A stretch of DNA of 64,000 nt from Corynespora cassiicola. Its lineage: Eukaryota > Ascomycota > Dothideomycetes > Pleosporales > Corynesporascaceae. The DNA lies in assembly GCA_022059125.1 (NCBI GenBank), contig JAEUWY010000001.1, forward strand, positions 2,232,001 to 2,296,000, in the 5' to 3' direction. Shown here piece after piece: positions 36,202 to 47,367 of the stretch. The notes beneath the pieces are model-generated. The model searched no databases and had not been told where the DNA came from. It saw only the letters and a program-made list of their open reading frames with translations. Positions within the stretch are counted from its first letter, which is position 1; each line of letters begins with the position of its first letter. The translations under genes were made by a program, and so were the position numbers.

Positions 36202-38145
36202 ATGCTTGCCCTCGCTAAAATCTTCGTCCTCGGCCTATTTATTCATACCGCATGTGCCATTTCAAACCCCATAATTTCTGGATGGAATCCAGATCCTGCG
36301 ATAATTCGTCTGGGGGATGATTATTACATAGGAACTTCGTCATTCGAATATTTCCCTGGAATGCCTATATACAAGTCCACGGATCTGCAAAACTGGGAAC
36401 TGTTTTCTCATGCCCTTTCAAGGTCAAGCCAAGTCCAATTATGGGGCACCCCTACAGGAGCGGGTAAGTCGCAAAATTTTGAAACATCAAATTCGTCCAT
36501 CCATGGAAAGCCATTTAAACGGACATAGAAGTGAAAAAGAAAGTTAACGAAGGCTAGGTGTTTGGGCGCCATCATTATCCCATATCAATGGGAAAGTATA
36601 TATAGCTGCGATGACGCGCTGGACTTATGATCCTGTTGCAAGAGTCTGGCCGCGAATTATGTGGGTTTCGTCTTCAGATATGAAGGAGTGGTCTGATCCT
36701 ATTTGGGGAGAGCTATGGGGCATCGACCCTCAACTCTTCCAGGATCCTGAAAACAAGAAAGTATATCTGAACGTCATGGCACCAAACAACAATGAGGACA
36801 GATTATGGGGTATATACCAATGCGAAGTCAACATAGACTCTGGGAACTGCATCGGAGAGTATCGGAGCCTATGGAACGGCACACTCCCGCACACAAAGGA
36901 CGCAAGACCCGAAGGCCCGAAGATGTTCTGGAGGTCACCGTACTACTATCTAGTCATTGCTGAGGGTAAATAGTACCCATTTGTCTCTTCGACCATGTAC
37001 TGACGAGATCTAAATATAGGTGGGACGGACTATCTGCACCGCGCAAGCGTGGCTCGGTCTTCTTCACCCACTGGGCCCTGGGAACCAGCCCCCAACGGCA
37101 CCAATCCTCTCATATACAATGGTGCTTATGGATTCAATAACCTTACAGTACAATCAACGGGCCATCCTGATGTGATTGAAACCTCGGATGGTCGCTGGTA
37201 TGCCAGCTTTATTGCGCGGCGCACCATCAACACTAATATATCCTCACCTCTAGGCCGTGAATCGTTCCTTTGCAGTGTGAACTGGAACGACGACGGCTGG
37301 CCTGTTTTTAATGATGGTAAACCTATCCTTCTCACCGAAAGCTTTGGAGAGGGCACCGCCAAGGTCGGAAGGAAAAAGGCCCTTAGGCCATTCATTGACA
37401 CTTTCGATAGCCATGAGCTCGATAAATCTTGGTATAGACTGCGGAGTCCATACACGGATATTTACAGGCTAGATGATCCGAATTATGGGAACAAATCGGG
37501 TATCACCCTGCTGCCCAACGTCTTCACCCTCAGCGAGCGAGACACACCGGCTGCCCTTTTCCGCAAGCAAAAATCACTCAATATGACATTCTCTGCAACT
37601 CTAAAAGAATTCAGGGGTGATCGCGTATTGGGTCCCAGGCAGAGTGTAGGCATCAGTGCCTATCTGAGCGAATTGCAACATCAAGATATTGGTGTGAGGG
37701 GCTGTGCGAATGCTACCGGGCTATGCCTGTACACACAGCTCCTGCGTAATGGCACCAAAGATGTAAGTAACCATCACCATAAATTTCCTGATGAAACCCC
37801 ATATCATAAGGCTAATATCACGGGAAGCTCTCAGAAACACCATTGAACATGAGCAAAACAAAAGGAGCCTCCGTCACATTACATATTCGCGCTACACCTA
37901 CTGAATATTCTTTTGGCTTCTCGATAGGTGACTCCATATCGTCTATGCCTGAATTATTTTGGCTCGAATCTGTCTCTGCCTCATGGTTAGCCTTTGCACC
38001 GCCTGGGTATTTTGTGTTCACTGGGGCATCATTTGCGATTTTCGCAAGCGGAAATGCCGAGCCCTGGCCTTACGATGCTCCAGAGGTGGGATTTTCTCGA
38101 GTGGAAGAATCGTATGGTAAAGACTATGTAAAGGATTACCAGTAG
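36202..38145 (+). CDS. Secreted glycoside hydrolase family 43 (beta-xylosidase / arabinofuranosidase type)
   Basis: Acts outside the cell on plant cell-wall xylan or arabinan side chains. Introns at 36464-36557, 36966-37019 and 37763-37827 give about 576 residues. A signal peptide (MLALAKIFVLGLFIHTACA) is followed by NPIISGWNPDPAIIRLGDDY, where the Asp of NPDPA is the expected catalytic base. WGIDPQLFQDP supplies the pKa-modulating Asp and ARPEGPKMFW the catalytic Glu acid. A C-terminal beta-sandwich (from about residue 330, FDSHELDKSWYRLRSP) matches the DUF1349/GH43 C2-type domain and ends in PPGYFVFTGASFAIFASGN. Several N-glycosylation sequons are present. The third intron has a strong GTAAGT donor; I used the acceptor at 37827, which keeps frame (LSETPLNMSKT); a GTAACC donor with the acceptor shortly downstream would also keep frame. 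Exact substrate is not determinable. Confidence 0.88.
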
Positions 38146-38769
38146 TAGCAAGATAGTTTAGAGGGAACTACAGCATATGGAAAACCGTTGTCTTCCGAGA
38201 ATATGGCACTATTTGAATTACCATTTATGATTCATTTTTCGTACATGTATTAATCACTAGTGGTGTTTTTGATTTTAGGAATGTGATCGCAATGCACAAC
38301 AGAATCATTGATCAAGGATCAAATATGACGAAGTATCCGATTCGATCTCATTTGCCTAGAGTCACCGGTCAAGCCCCCACCTGAGCCTTGAATATATTAG
38401 CATTCTTTTTGTAATACTTGAAGAGTGTTTGGTAATATGTCTATAGCTAGTATGTTTGTATTCTTAGTCTTGTGTTGAAGGAACATGAGCGACAGTGCGT
38501 TCTGATCCATTGACAACCGAGAACTTTTGACCACAGCATAAAAGATGCCACAGAAAGTTAAGTGCACGACATTGGATTTTGCCACACATTATTATCAGTC
38601 ATGTGCGTAACGGAGTACAACATACATATGTAAGTGATGTTCGCGAAGGAGCGTATATCATCTCAAATATACTTGCAGAACTCACGTTCTTGGCTCAAGT
38701 TTATAGTATGGATGGAGCGCCTGCGTATTTGGCGGCTATATTGTGAGCTAGGAACCCACCAAAAACTGA
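38146..38769. other. Intergenic region, nothing recognised
   Basis: AT-rich spacer. A missing 5' exon of the following CFEM gene, for example one encoding a stronger signal peptide, could lie here but I could not identify one. Confidence 0.45.
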
Positions 38770-39659
38770 ATGGACATTTCGGCTGTATCAGCACTTTCAT
38801 TCCAATTTACGCCACCTGCAGTGCTCACCATTAGTGTCTCGACGACTTCATACAGTCTGGACAAAGATGTCATCGTAAGTTGTATATCAAGTTCGGAAAT
38901 GGTAAATAGCTCATCGGAGTTTTGTAGAGAGTCTGTCTTCCAAAAGTGGTACAGAACATGGGCTGTGACCCCTTGGATCCAAAGTGTTTTTGTCCTAATC
39001 CGAATTGGTCACACGAATTAGCTCATTGCATAAATTTGCATCAACATTTTATCCCAATAGAGTTTGGGAATATCCTAAAATCAATCTGTGGAGGCAAGCA
39101 GCTTTTTTATGATTTTTGGGTATTCGATTAACACGTGCCAGATTTCATCTCTACTGGGGAAGCCCCAGCATATTTTCCACTTACGTGGACGGAAATCATA
39201 CCCAGTACAAACTGCATCAGTTCATCATCTCAACTATCTGGCCCAAAAAGCACATTGGGCGCAGCTAGCTCCACACCTCCGCAGAAATATGTGGATCAGG
39301 ATAGTAGGCCACATGCTCCTCTACACCAAGAACAAGAAAAAGAGGATACTAAAGATGATATCACAGTAGTTGGTCTTGCAATTGGCATGACTCTCAGCCT
39401 TCTAGTTGCTACTTTAGCTATTTCGGCATTGCTCATGTATCGCCATCGCTTCAAGAAAGACATCGAGCATGAGACCATCCCCGTGGAACTAGATGTGTTT
39501 CATGAATTGGATGACAGCAGTACTCGGCTTTCAGAATTGTGGACTAGTTCTAATATTGCTGAAATTGGAGAAGGAATGAACATCGTCGAACTTCCACATC
39601 TTGAGGACGTATCACCTTTGGAATCACCCTTTGTTGAAAGACGTGTAGGCATGATATGA
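38770..39659 (+). CDS. Divergent CFEM-domain protein with one membrane helix
   Basis: Three-exon model (introns 38875-38927 and 39088-39141), 260 residues. Exon 2 carries CFEM spacing: VCLPKVVQNMGCDPLDPKCF, then C-P-N and later AHCIN. That gives the GC-x6-CxC core with the Asp between them, which in studied CFEM proteins ligates haem iron. Two of the eight usual cysteines look absent: the first (Val at that position) and the one five residues after AHC (Gln). The last one falls on the second intron and may also be lost. A Ser/Pro/Gln-rich stalk leads to a membrane helix (about 162-188, VVGLAIGMTLSLLVATLAIS) and a cytosolic tail. The N-terminus (MDISAVSALSFQFTPPAVLT) is a weak signal peptide, so an upstream exon may be missing. 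Fungal CFEM proteins act at the cell surface in adhesion, haem uptake or signalling; which applies is unknown. Confidence 0.55.
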
Positions 39660-39811
39660 CGCTTTAGTTATACGCATTTATGCTATTGCAGGCATAACAA
39701 TTTATTCATGCATTACCATGAATAGAAGCGAGCCTACATATCTAAAACTAAACATGATAAGTGCAACAATCGAGGGGTATCGTATTGCATAGCCAGGGTA
39801 AAGCCCGAAAA

Positions 39812-40167
39812 TTACTCTGCTCCCAGAACGCGCCTCTTGAGCTCAGTCAAGACCTCCTCGTCGGAAGGTTGCCCGTCCTCTCCCGGCATAGTAAACGTAA
39901 GGACGGGTTTATTCTTGTTAGTGACCATGACCATGTATTCAGTGGGAGTGAATGAAGACTTCTGGCTTCTCGTGCGAAACATGCCAGTAACAGTGGACTT
40001 GCAGTCACCGTGGCAGTTCTTGTAGGTTCCAACCTCCCAGAAAAACTCAGGAGCAGATTTTATACCGTCTACATAGTCCTTGATGGTGTACTTGGCATTT
40101 TTCCCAATGTCCCTAGTCTATGATATGTGAGTCCAGTTCGTAGAGGAAATCAAATCGGGCTCACCAT
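39812..40167 (-). CDS. Small unknown protein, first exon possibly only the ATG
   Basis: An open stretch on the minus strand (39812-40117) encodes about 102 residues of varied, protein-like composition, from TRDIGKNAKYTIKDYVDG through FFWEVGTYKNCHGDCKSTVT to EEVLTELKRRVLGAE and a stop. It has no early start codon. An ATG directly followed by a GTGAGC donor (40165-40167), with a 47-bp intron (40118-40164) ending in CATAG, would supply the start in frame. Other upstream frames also look protein-like (GPCDVNYYRLFNGTN followed by GTAAGG near 40345-40400, minus strand), so a larger multi-exon gene is possible. Two cysteines (NCHGDC) stand out. No family recognised; no signal peptide in this model. 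Confidence 0.4.
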
Positions 40168-40599
40168 TGTAGATAAAAGTTTCGGTAGTGTGATTTATCT
40201 ATTTATTGGAAATTACTGGATTTGCTCATTGATAGACTTATGAAACTATTTCCACTACTTTAAGGTCCTCATGTGTTCTAGTCATCACGGGGTATGAATT
40301 GAATTAAACGTTACAGAATGCACGATTGCTCCGTTTGTCCCTTACGTTTGTGCCGTTGAATAACCGATAGTAATTCACATCACAGGGTCCATGTTTTTCA
40401 GCTAACCTATAGGAAATATTTATTCAAAGCGACAGCATCCATTTCGCTTGTTGGGGTTTCCCAGGTGCCCAGTTGGTCACACAGCACGCGATGGGCCCAA
40501 GCGCTAGTGGGTAGGCGCTGCTTTCTATTGAATGCTTCCTTTATTACTCCCTACATTACACTCACCACAAATCATCCTACATCACACAAGGTCCACGTC
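40168..40599. other. Intergenic or unresolved 5' part of the small minus-strand gene
   Basis: Contains the minus-strand fragment near 40345-40400 described for the preceding gene, plus the presumed promoter of the kinase-like gene. No complete gene could be built. Confidence 0.35.
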
Positions 40600-41849
40600 A
40601 TGCCTTCGATCAAGTATCCTGACGACCTCAAATCAAAGAGTCTAAAATCTTTGCGACGTGTCTCAAGGTAAGCTTGCTCTCGTCATTGTTAATTGCATCA
40701 TTTTCGCTCAAACCTGGTAGTTCTCCAGACCTACACAAGTCTCCGACACAGCGGTATGGCGGTGGGACCTACACAAAAGGTTCTATATTGAGACTCCGCG
40801 TCCGCGAAGCCGAGCCATCGATCTTGCCGCGATACATCTGCGCAGAAATTGTACATGTATTCGACATCACTATGGCTCCGGCGATGATAGTTAGCATCTT
40901 TGAGCCTGCTTTTGGCATTGAGGGCAGGTTTGTGCTCAAGATGTTTGATCGCTTTTATTGCGATGAAGTACGAGAGCAACGTACGATCCAAAAATGGACA
41001 GCAAGGCTAGACCAGAAATATTTCAAGTACCTGCTCAGTGAAGAAGGCGCATATCGTATGACACGGGCACTGAGGTGCGGGTTCCAAGATTACGAAAGCG
41101 ATAGCGAGGATGAAGAGGAAGATGACGGGGGCGATGCTACCAAATCTAAATACAACAAAATCGATCAAAATGAAGGCCATAAAAAGGACGAGAAGGAAGA
41201 AAACATGCTGGACGATGAGGAAACTAAGGAAAGCGATCTTCTCTGGGACGAAATCTTTGTTCATGCCTATTGCCAGAAGACATTTGGACAGGAATCGGGC
41301 TCCTACCGAAAGATTCAGGATATCCAGGGAGAAGATGTTCCTCGACTGTTTGCATGTGTTGAACTACCTATGAACTACAGTTCAAGGTATCATTCGACTT
41401 ATGCAGGCATTCACGACATCCCCGGGGTTCTGATACAGTATGTCAATGGATTCAAGCTTCCTGATATATACGACGGGGACAACTCACCTGCGCCACGCGA
41501 AACCTGGCAATACATCTGTGATGATGCAATCAAAGTAGTCAATGCTACCATGAGGCGGGGTGTCAACAACTGGGACACGCGCGTTCGCAACATGATGGTA
41601 CAATGGGACCCAACTAGAGAGAAGTACAAGGCAGTGATGCTTGATTTTGGCCATTGCGAATTGCGAAAGGATGAGTCGGACCGTGATTGGAGAGAGAAGG
41701 AGGCATATCAAGATTCAGAGGGCGCAATTGGGTGCGTTATGGAACGCCGTTTGCAGGAGCGTCGCGGTGGGGGCTTCGTCTATCGAAGGACTGAGTATGC
41801 CGAACAGCTCAGCTATGACTTCATGGGCGAAAACGGCCCGCGAATCTAA
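40600..41849 (+). CDS. Protein-kinase-like fold protein, fungal-specific
   Basis: One intron (40668-40720), 398 residues. The C-lobe motifs are visible: RRGVNNWDTRVRNMMV resembles the catalytic loop (Asp in the HxD position, Asn in the RN) and VMLDFGHCELR the metal-binding DFG. GVLIQYVNGFKLPDI resembles the hinge segment of such proteins. The N-lobe is atypical: no clear glycine-rich loop, but GRFVLKMFDRFY may carry the ATP-contacting Lys. Between lobes there is a strongly acidic insert (about residues 127-175, ESDSEDEEEDDGG). This pattern is common in expanded families of fungal kinase-like proteins with unknown substrates; activity cannot be inferred. The frame is open further upstream, but only from a GTG, so the ATG at 40600 is preferred. 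Confidence 0.65.
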
Positions 41850-42441
41850 TGAGAAACCATGGCATCCACTCATGGTGATTCCTAGGTAGCAAAGCAGATA
41901 AGGACTAGAATCACTTCTGTACCGATCCAGATATGATGACCGTGATGCTGCTTTTTTAACCCAAAGTCCATGTAGAAACTTTTCGTGCGATTTCCTTGGG
42001 CTGTCTCGGCCCTTCTTTAAAGTGGTCACGTGATTGCGCGTACTTCAGGCAACAGCACGCAGCGACATTGCCCAAACGTCTTGTTGGCTCGGCAGGGACT
42101 TTTCTTTGGTGATTCGTACATTGCACCAGACAGACCCACACAAAGAAAGCCATTTGCCACACTCTCCTCGCATTGCTCGCCAGAATTCGCCACTCGGGAG
42201 CGTGAGAGCGCGCTGCATTGGACGCGAGCCTATCGATCGGCGCGCGAACGGTCCAGGGGCCGATTATCTCGCCCTCGATTCACCACCGCGGGCTAGTCGC
42301 ATCTTTGCTTTTCGTCCCCTCCTCTGCCCTGGTATACCTCATTTGCCTTTCGTGCGCTTTTCTTTCCGTCTGACAGCATCCTGTCCGTTTTTCGAGAACA
42401 GCCGTTGCGCCTACCGGTCAGCCCCGCAATCAGCCTGCACA
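41850..42441. other. Intergenic / RAD16 leader
   Basis: The + strand frame is open through much of this interval but contains no ATG giving a family-like extension before 42442. Treated as promoter and 5' leader of RAD16. Confidence 0.5.
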
Positions 42442-45400
42442 ATGGCGCGAGGCGGACGTCGCTCTGCCCGTCTGTCGACGAATATCGGCTTTCCAGACGA
42501 AATGGATTCTGCCGTTGAATCATCTGTACCTGCATCCAGTACGTTGCCTCAATCGCCGCCAATCGTCCTTCACTGTTGCCCTGCACCACTTCTCTTCACT
42601 TCACCTACTGACCTGCACCTAGCTTCCTCTGGCGGGCCGGTGAAGCCAGCCCAAGCGGCAAGAGCCACCCGTTCAACTAGAAGCAGCGCACGCTTCTCCC
42701 ATCCCATTCCCAACTCCACCGACATCGAAGACGAAGACGAGGACGATACAGTCATGATCGATCCAGTTGGGGGAGAACATCAATCCGCTGCCGCCGTTCG
42801 TCGGACACTGAAGGAGGTTGCTATACCGACCATGCCTTCAAAAGGCAAAGCAACACCTACTCGTGGGCGACTTGCCACCTCCAAGGTTGCCAAGAACGGG
42901 CAGGAAAGCTCTACCGGTTCGCCTTCGCTCGACAATTCCGACTATGAGACGCCTGGCACCAGTATATCTACTACCCCGGCTGCGTCGGTCCTTGGTCCCA
43001 AGTCGACCCGGAAAACTCGGCTTAGTGAGGTCGTCGGCGCCTCTGCTGGTTCTTCATCGGCAAGCAAACGGTCACGCAAAGGCATTGCAGACAGCGATGA
43101 AGAGGAAGAGGACACAGAGCCAGAAATGTCTCCGGATGCGCAGCTCGCTCTGCAAATTCAGAAAGAGGAGTTCGCCAAAGCCAATAAGCGACGCAAGACG
43201 GGACGCAATGCATTTGCGCTACCAGACTACGACAATGAGCCCCTTGATGGACCATCGAACCGAGCCGCTTCATACAAGGGCAAGGGCAAAGCCAAGGTGG
43301 TCGAGGATAGCGAGGATGAGCTGTTGGATGATCAATTCGACCAGCTGAATTCCGAGGACGATGAACCTCCTATTTCCAAGACACCTAAATACAAGGGCAA
43401 GGGCAAGGGCAAAGCTGAAGACCCCCCAAGCATTCGAAGCCGTTCTGCTCGCTCGAGTTCCAGGGCGAAGATCAAGTTTGATCCGGCTGCTTTCCTTAGC
43501 GAGGAAGGTTCGGACGATGAAGACGAATTCCAACTTGAGAACGAGGACTCGGAGTTATCAGATGTCGACGATGAAGTCCTTGCCGACCTTGCCAGCAATA
43601 GCGACAATGAGGAGCCACTCTCTGCTGTGACCAAACGTGCCAAGCAAACCCCCTCCAAAGCTAAAAAGGGTCGGGGTCGCAAGGGAAAGACGTTCACTCG
43701 AGCAGAACAGCGGGAGAACGCTATGCGCCGTGCTCGATTTGCACATATAGAGGATAAATGGGAGCGCAAGCGAGCCATGAATCGTGAGCGTGCCGAGAAC
43801 AACCATCCGAAGCTGCTCTCCATGTGGGAAGACCTCAAGGCCGTACCCATTCTTGATGTACAACAAGCCGAGCAACCTAAATCCATTTCGCGCCGCTTGA
43901 AGCCCTTCCAGCTTGAGGGCCTCAGCTGGATGACGCGTCAGGAAAAGACTGGCTACAAGGGCGGCCTGCTAGGAGATGAGATGGGTATGGGAAAGACTAT
44001 CCAGGCGGTCTCTCTTATCATGTCGGATTATCCCGCCAAGGCACCGACTCTAGTCGTCGTTCCTCCTGTTGCCCTGATGCAGTGGTCCAATGAAATCGGC
44101 GAATACACGGATGGTAAGCTCAAGGTCTTGGTGTATCATGGCACCAATGCCAAGTGCAAGAAGATGTCCATCAAAGACTTGAAGAAATACGATGTCATCA
44201 TGGTTTCCTACAACAGCTTGGAATCCCTGCATCGTAAGGAGACTAAGGGATGGTCTCGTGGTGAGGACATAATCAAGGAAGCATCGCCGCTACACGCCAT
44301 CCATTACCACCGGCTGATCCTTGATGAGGCTCACAGTATCAAGTCACGTACTACCGGAGTAGCCAAGGCCTGCTTCGCCTTGAAAGGTACCTACAAGTGG
44401 TGCTTGTCTGGCACACCTGTTCAGAACCGCATTGGAGAGTTTTTCTCCTTGTTGCGCTTCCTGGAAGTACGACCTTTTGCAGATTATTTCTGCCGCTCAT
44501 GCCATTGTGAGCAGCTGCATTGGTCTGCGGATGAGGAGCGAATGTGTACCGTGTGCAACCATGGAGCCTCCGAGCACATATCCGTCTTCAATCAAGAGTT
44601 ACTTAATCCAATCACGGGCGATGACCCTGAGCTCCGCGAGGAGGCATTGACAAAACTGCACATGATTACGGCCCGTATCATGTTGCGTCGTATGAAGCGT
44701 GATCACACAAATTCCATGGTAGGTTCAGCCGCGACGTGTATCCTGTGGTAGTTGCGGCAATGCTAACATTCAACAGGAACTTCCTATGAAAGATATCGTA
44801 ATTCACAACGAGTTCTTCAGTGAAGGAGAGCGGGATTTCTCCACCTCGATCATGACCAACACCAACCGGAAATTCGATACCTACGTGGCGCAGGGCGTCA
44901 TGCTCAACAACTACGCAAATATTTTCGGTCTCATCATGCAGATGCGCCAAGTTGCAAACCATCCGGACTTGTTGCTCAAGAAGACGGCAGCCGAAGGCAG
45001 CCAGAATGTCTATGTGTGTAATATTTGCGACGAACCCGCCGAAGATGCCATCCGCTCTCGTTGTCACCACGAATTCTGTCGTGCTTGTGTCAAGGATTTT
45101 GTGGAAACTTGCGAGGCATCTGGGATCGACGCCGATTGCCCTCGTTGTCACATTGGCCTCACGATAGACTTTGAACAGCCGGAGCTTGAGCAGGATGAAG
45201 ATCAGGTCAAGAAGACTTCCATCATCAACCGTATCAAGATGGACAATTGGACATCGTCAACTAAGATTGAAATGCTCGTATACGACCTCTACAAGCTGCG
45301 GAGCAAGAAGCAGACCCTCAAGTCGATCGTCTTCAGCCAGTTTACTTCTATGCTTCAGATCATCGAGTGGCGTCTTCGCCGCGCAGGCTTCAATACCGTC

Positions 45401-45831
45401 ATGCTGGATGGTAGTATGACTCCAGCCATGCGACAGAAGAGCATTGAGCATTTCATGACCAATCCCGACGTGGAGGTCTTCTTGGTTTCCCTCAAGGCCG
45501 GCGGTGTCGCACTCAACCTCACTGAGGCATCTCGTGTTTTCATCGTTGATCCGTAGGTCGCAGTCTAATCCTGCCTGTTTACTCATGCTAATATGATCGC
45601 AGTTGGTGGAATCCAGCAGCCGAGTGGCAATCCGCCGACCGGTGCCACCGCATTGGACAGAAGCGTCCCTGCGTCATCACACGTCTTTGCATCGAAGATA
45701 GCGTGGAGTCTCGAATGGTCGCGCTGCAAGAGAAGAAGGCAGCCATGATCGCCGGCACGGTCAACAACGACAAGGTCGCCATGGACCGCTTGAACCCCGA
45801 AGACTTGCAGTTCCTTTTCCGCGGAACCTAG
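42442..45831 (+). CDS. RAD16: RAD16-type SNF2 ATPase with RING finger, global-genome nucleotide excision repair
   Basis: In yeast Rad16 acts with Rad7 to recognise UV damage in non-transcribed chromatin and is part of a ubiquitin ligase. Introns at 42539-42622, 44719-44776 and 45553-45602 give about 1065 residues. The first 400 residues are acidic and Ser/Lys-rich with GKGKGK blocks. The SNF2 core shows motif [11 protein letters not shown], Ia [55 protein letters not shown] and [12 protein letters not shown]. Inserted between the helicase lobes is a RING finger ([20 protein letters not shown], then CRACV and CPRCH) and a second Cys-rich knuckle ([22 protein letters not shown]), the arrangement that separates Rad16 from Rad5. 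The first intron is 84 bp, a multiple of three without stop, so read-through would add 28 residues. Confidence 0.95.
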
Positions 45832-47286
45832 AGCTCCAAGCGCGTTCAATCTTCCCCCAAGCTGAAGAGCCAGAAAGTTTATTGCATGTTTAATGTGTTT
45901 ATGGTTATCAAGCATGGAGTTATGTCGGTTTTCATCAGGTCACACTCAGTGGTGTACGGAGCTTTCACGGGCTTTCTTCGTGGTGCCGGGGCTATTCGTC
46001 TGGGAGGGAGGCTGCACATGGCTACTGGGGCAAATCATCCGAAGAATCAAATGCCTCAGCGCAAAACGGGGAAAAGAGGACGGGATCTCCAAGCTAGATT
46101 CAATAGCTCGTACACGGTAGTCGTTACATAGCATCACACATGCACGGCAGTAAAAAAAATTCACAGGTTGTGGCTCAACATGCTCGGATCGCCAATGCAT
46201 CGTGCCGGCCTTGCACGCGGTCCTAGATATTGGAAAAGTACCCAGGCAGCTAGCGCGAACGCGCAGCCGGAGCGACGCCCGCCAAGGTGCGCCCGCAGAT
46301 CGCGTCTTTTCCCCAGATTCTGTGCGCGGGACGTCACGCAAATCAGGGCTGGATGTCGCCAGCCGTGCAGCGCGCCCAAGAGAAGCATCCGCCACGGGAA
46401 CGGGAAGCACTGCACGCTCAAAAGCGTCGGCGTTCTAGAGGCGGCCATTTGATACAAAGTTAAAGAGAAAATTTCAACCTTGTTTGCTGACATGTGCGTG
46501 TAAAGTAATTCGCAAACAGCTGGCTCCGTGGAAGAGCGCGGGTGTCTTCACCCTCCTCTGAGCCCGAAGCTCGGTCGGTCCCATCACGATCACCAAGCCG
46601 GGTACCCAGACGGAAAAACCATGAGCAAGACATTTGCATGCCAATCTTTTTTGTACTACGAGCGAGGCTCCTCCTGCACCATTGTATATATACTGTATCC
46701 GCGGAACCGAGGAGAAGGTAGGTGCAGAGGGGATGCGGTGCTTTTGTGTTAGGTAAGTTTACGTTATAGAAACGATGTCATGGGTCAGGCGTCGCGGCAC
46801 GAGTGTCAGCGCTGGGTCCCCCAGGATCGTCATACGCATGTCGCAAGTGCTTCGAGCGTTATTTTTCTGCCCGTGCGGAATTTTGTTTGGATGTCGCGAG
46901 GCGGGAAGAAGGGAGCGTAGTGAATCCCTAGGATGGACACAGGGATCGTTGTCTTCGTGTTTTTCCAGTTCTTAGAAAGGTACCCGGATGGCGTGTTGGT
47001 CGGGGCTAGCTTGGCTAGAGTCTGGCATATATACATGACTGACCGTCGGTGGTACGCTATTATACTTGAGGCATGTTCCCTGCGTGCCGTTTGCGGTGAT
47101 TTCGAGTCGGATTTACACTTTCGGCGCCTCCCCTCGTTCCCGTATCTTGTTTGACTTGGCTTTTTCGGCTGCGCTGCGCTGCGCTGACTGCGATTTGTTA
47201 TCCGCCTTGCTCCGTCAGTTGTTTGTTGGTATTAGGTGACTGGGATATATAGGGGTTCTTCGTGGTACTGCCTAGAAGAAGTCAAC
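45832..47286. other. Intergenic region, nothing recognised
   Basis: About 1.45 kb. Short frames on both strands have no family features. The promoter of the HPP gene should lie at the right end; GCGCT repeats occur near 47170-47186. Confidence 0.55.
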
Positions 47287-47367
47287 ATGCTCAAAGAACA
47301 ACACTCACAACCAATCTCGAGCCAAGATCAGAGGAAGAAGAAGAAGAAGCAGACAAGTCTGTGGTAC

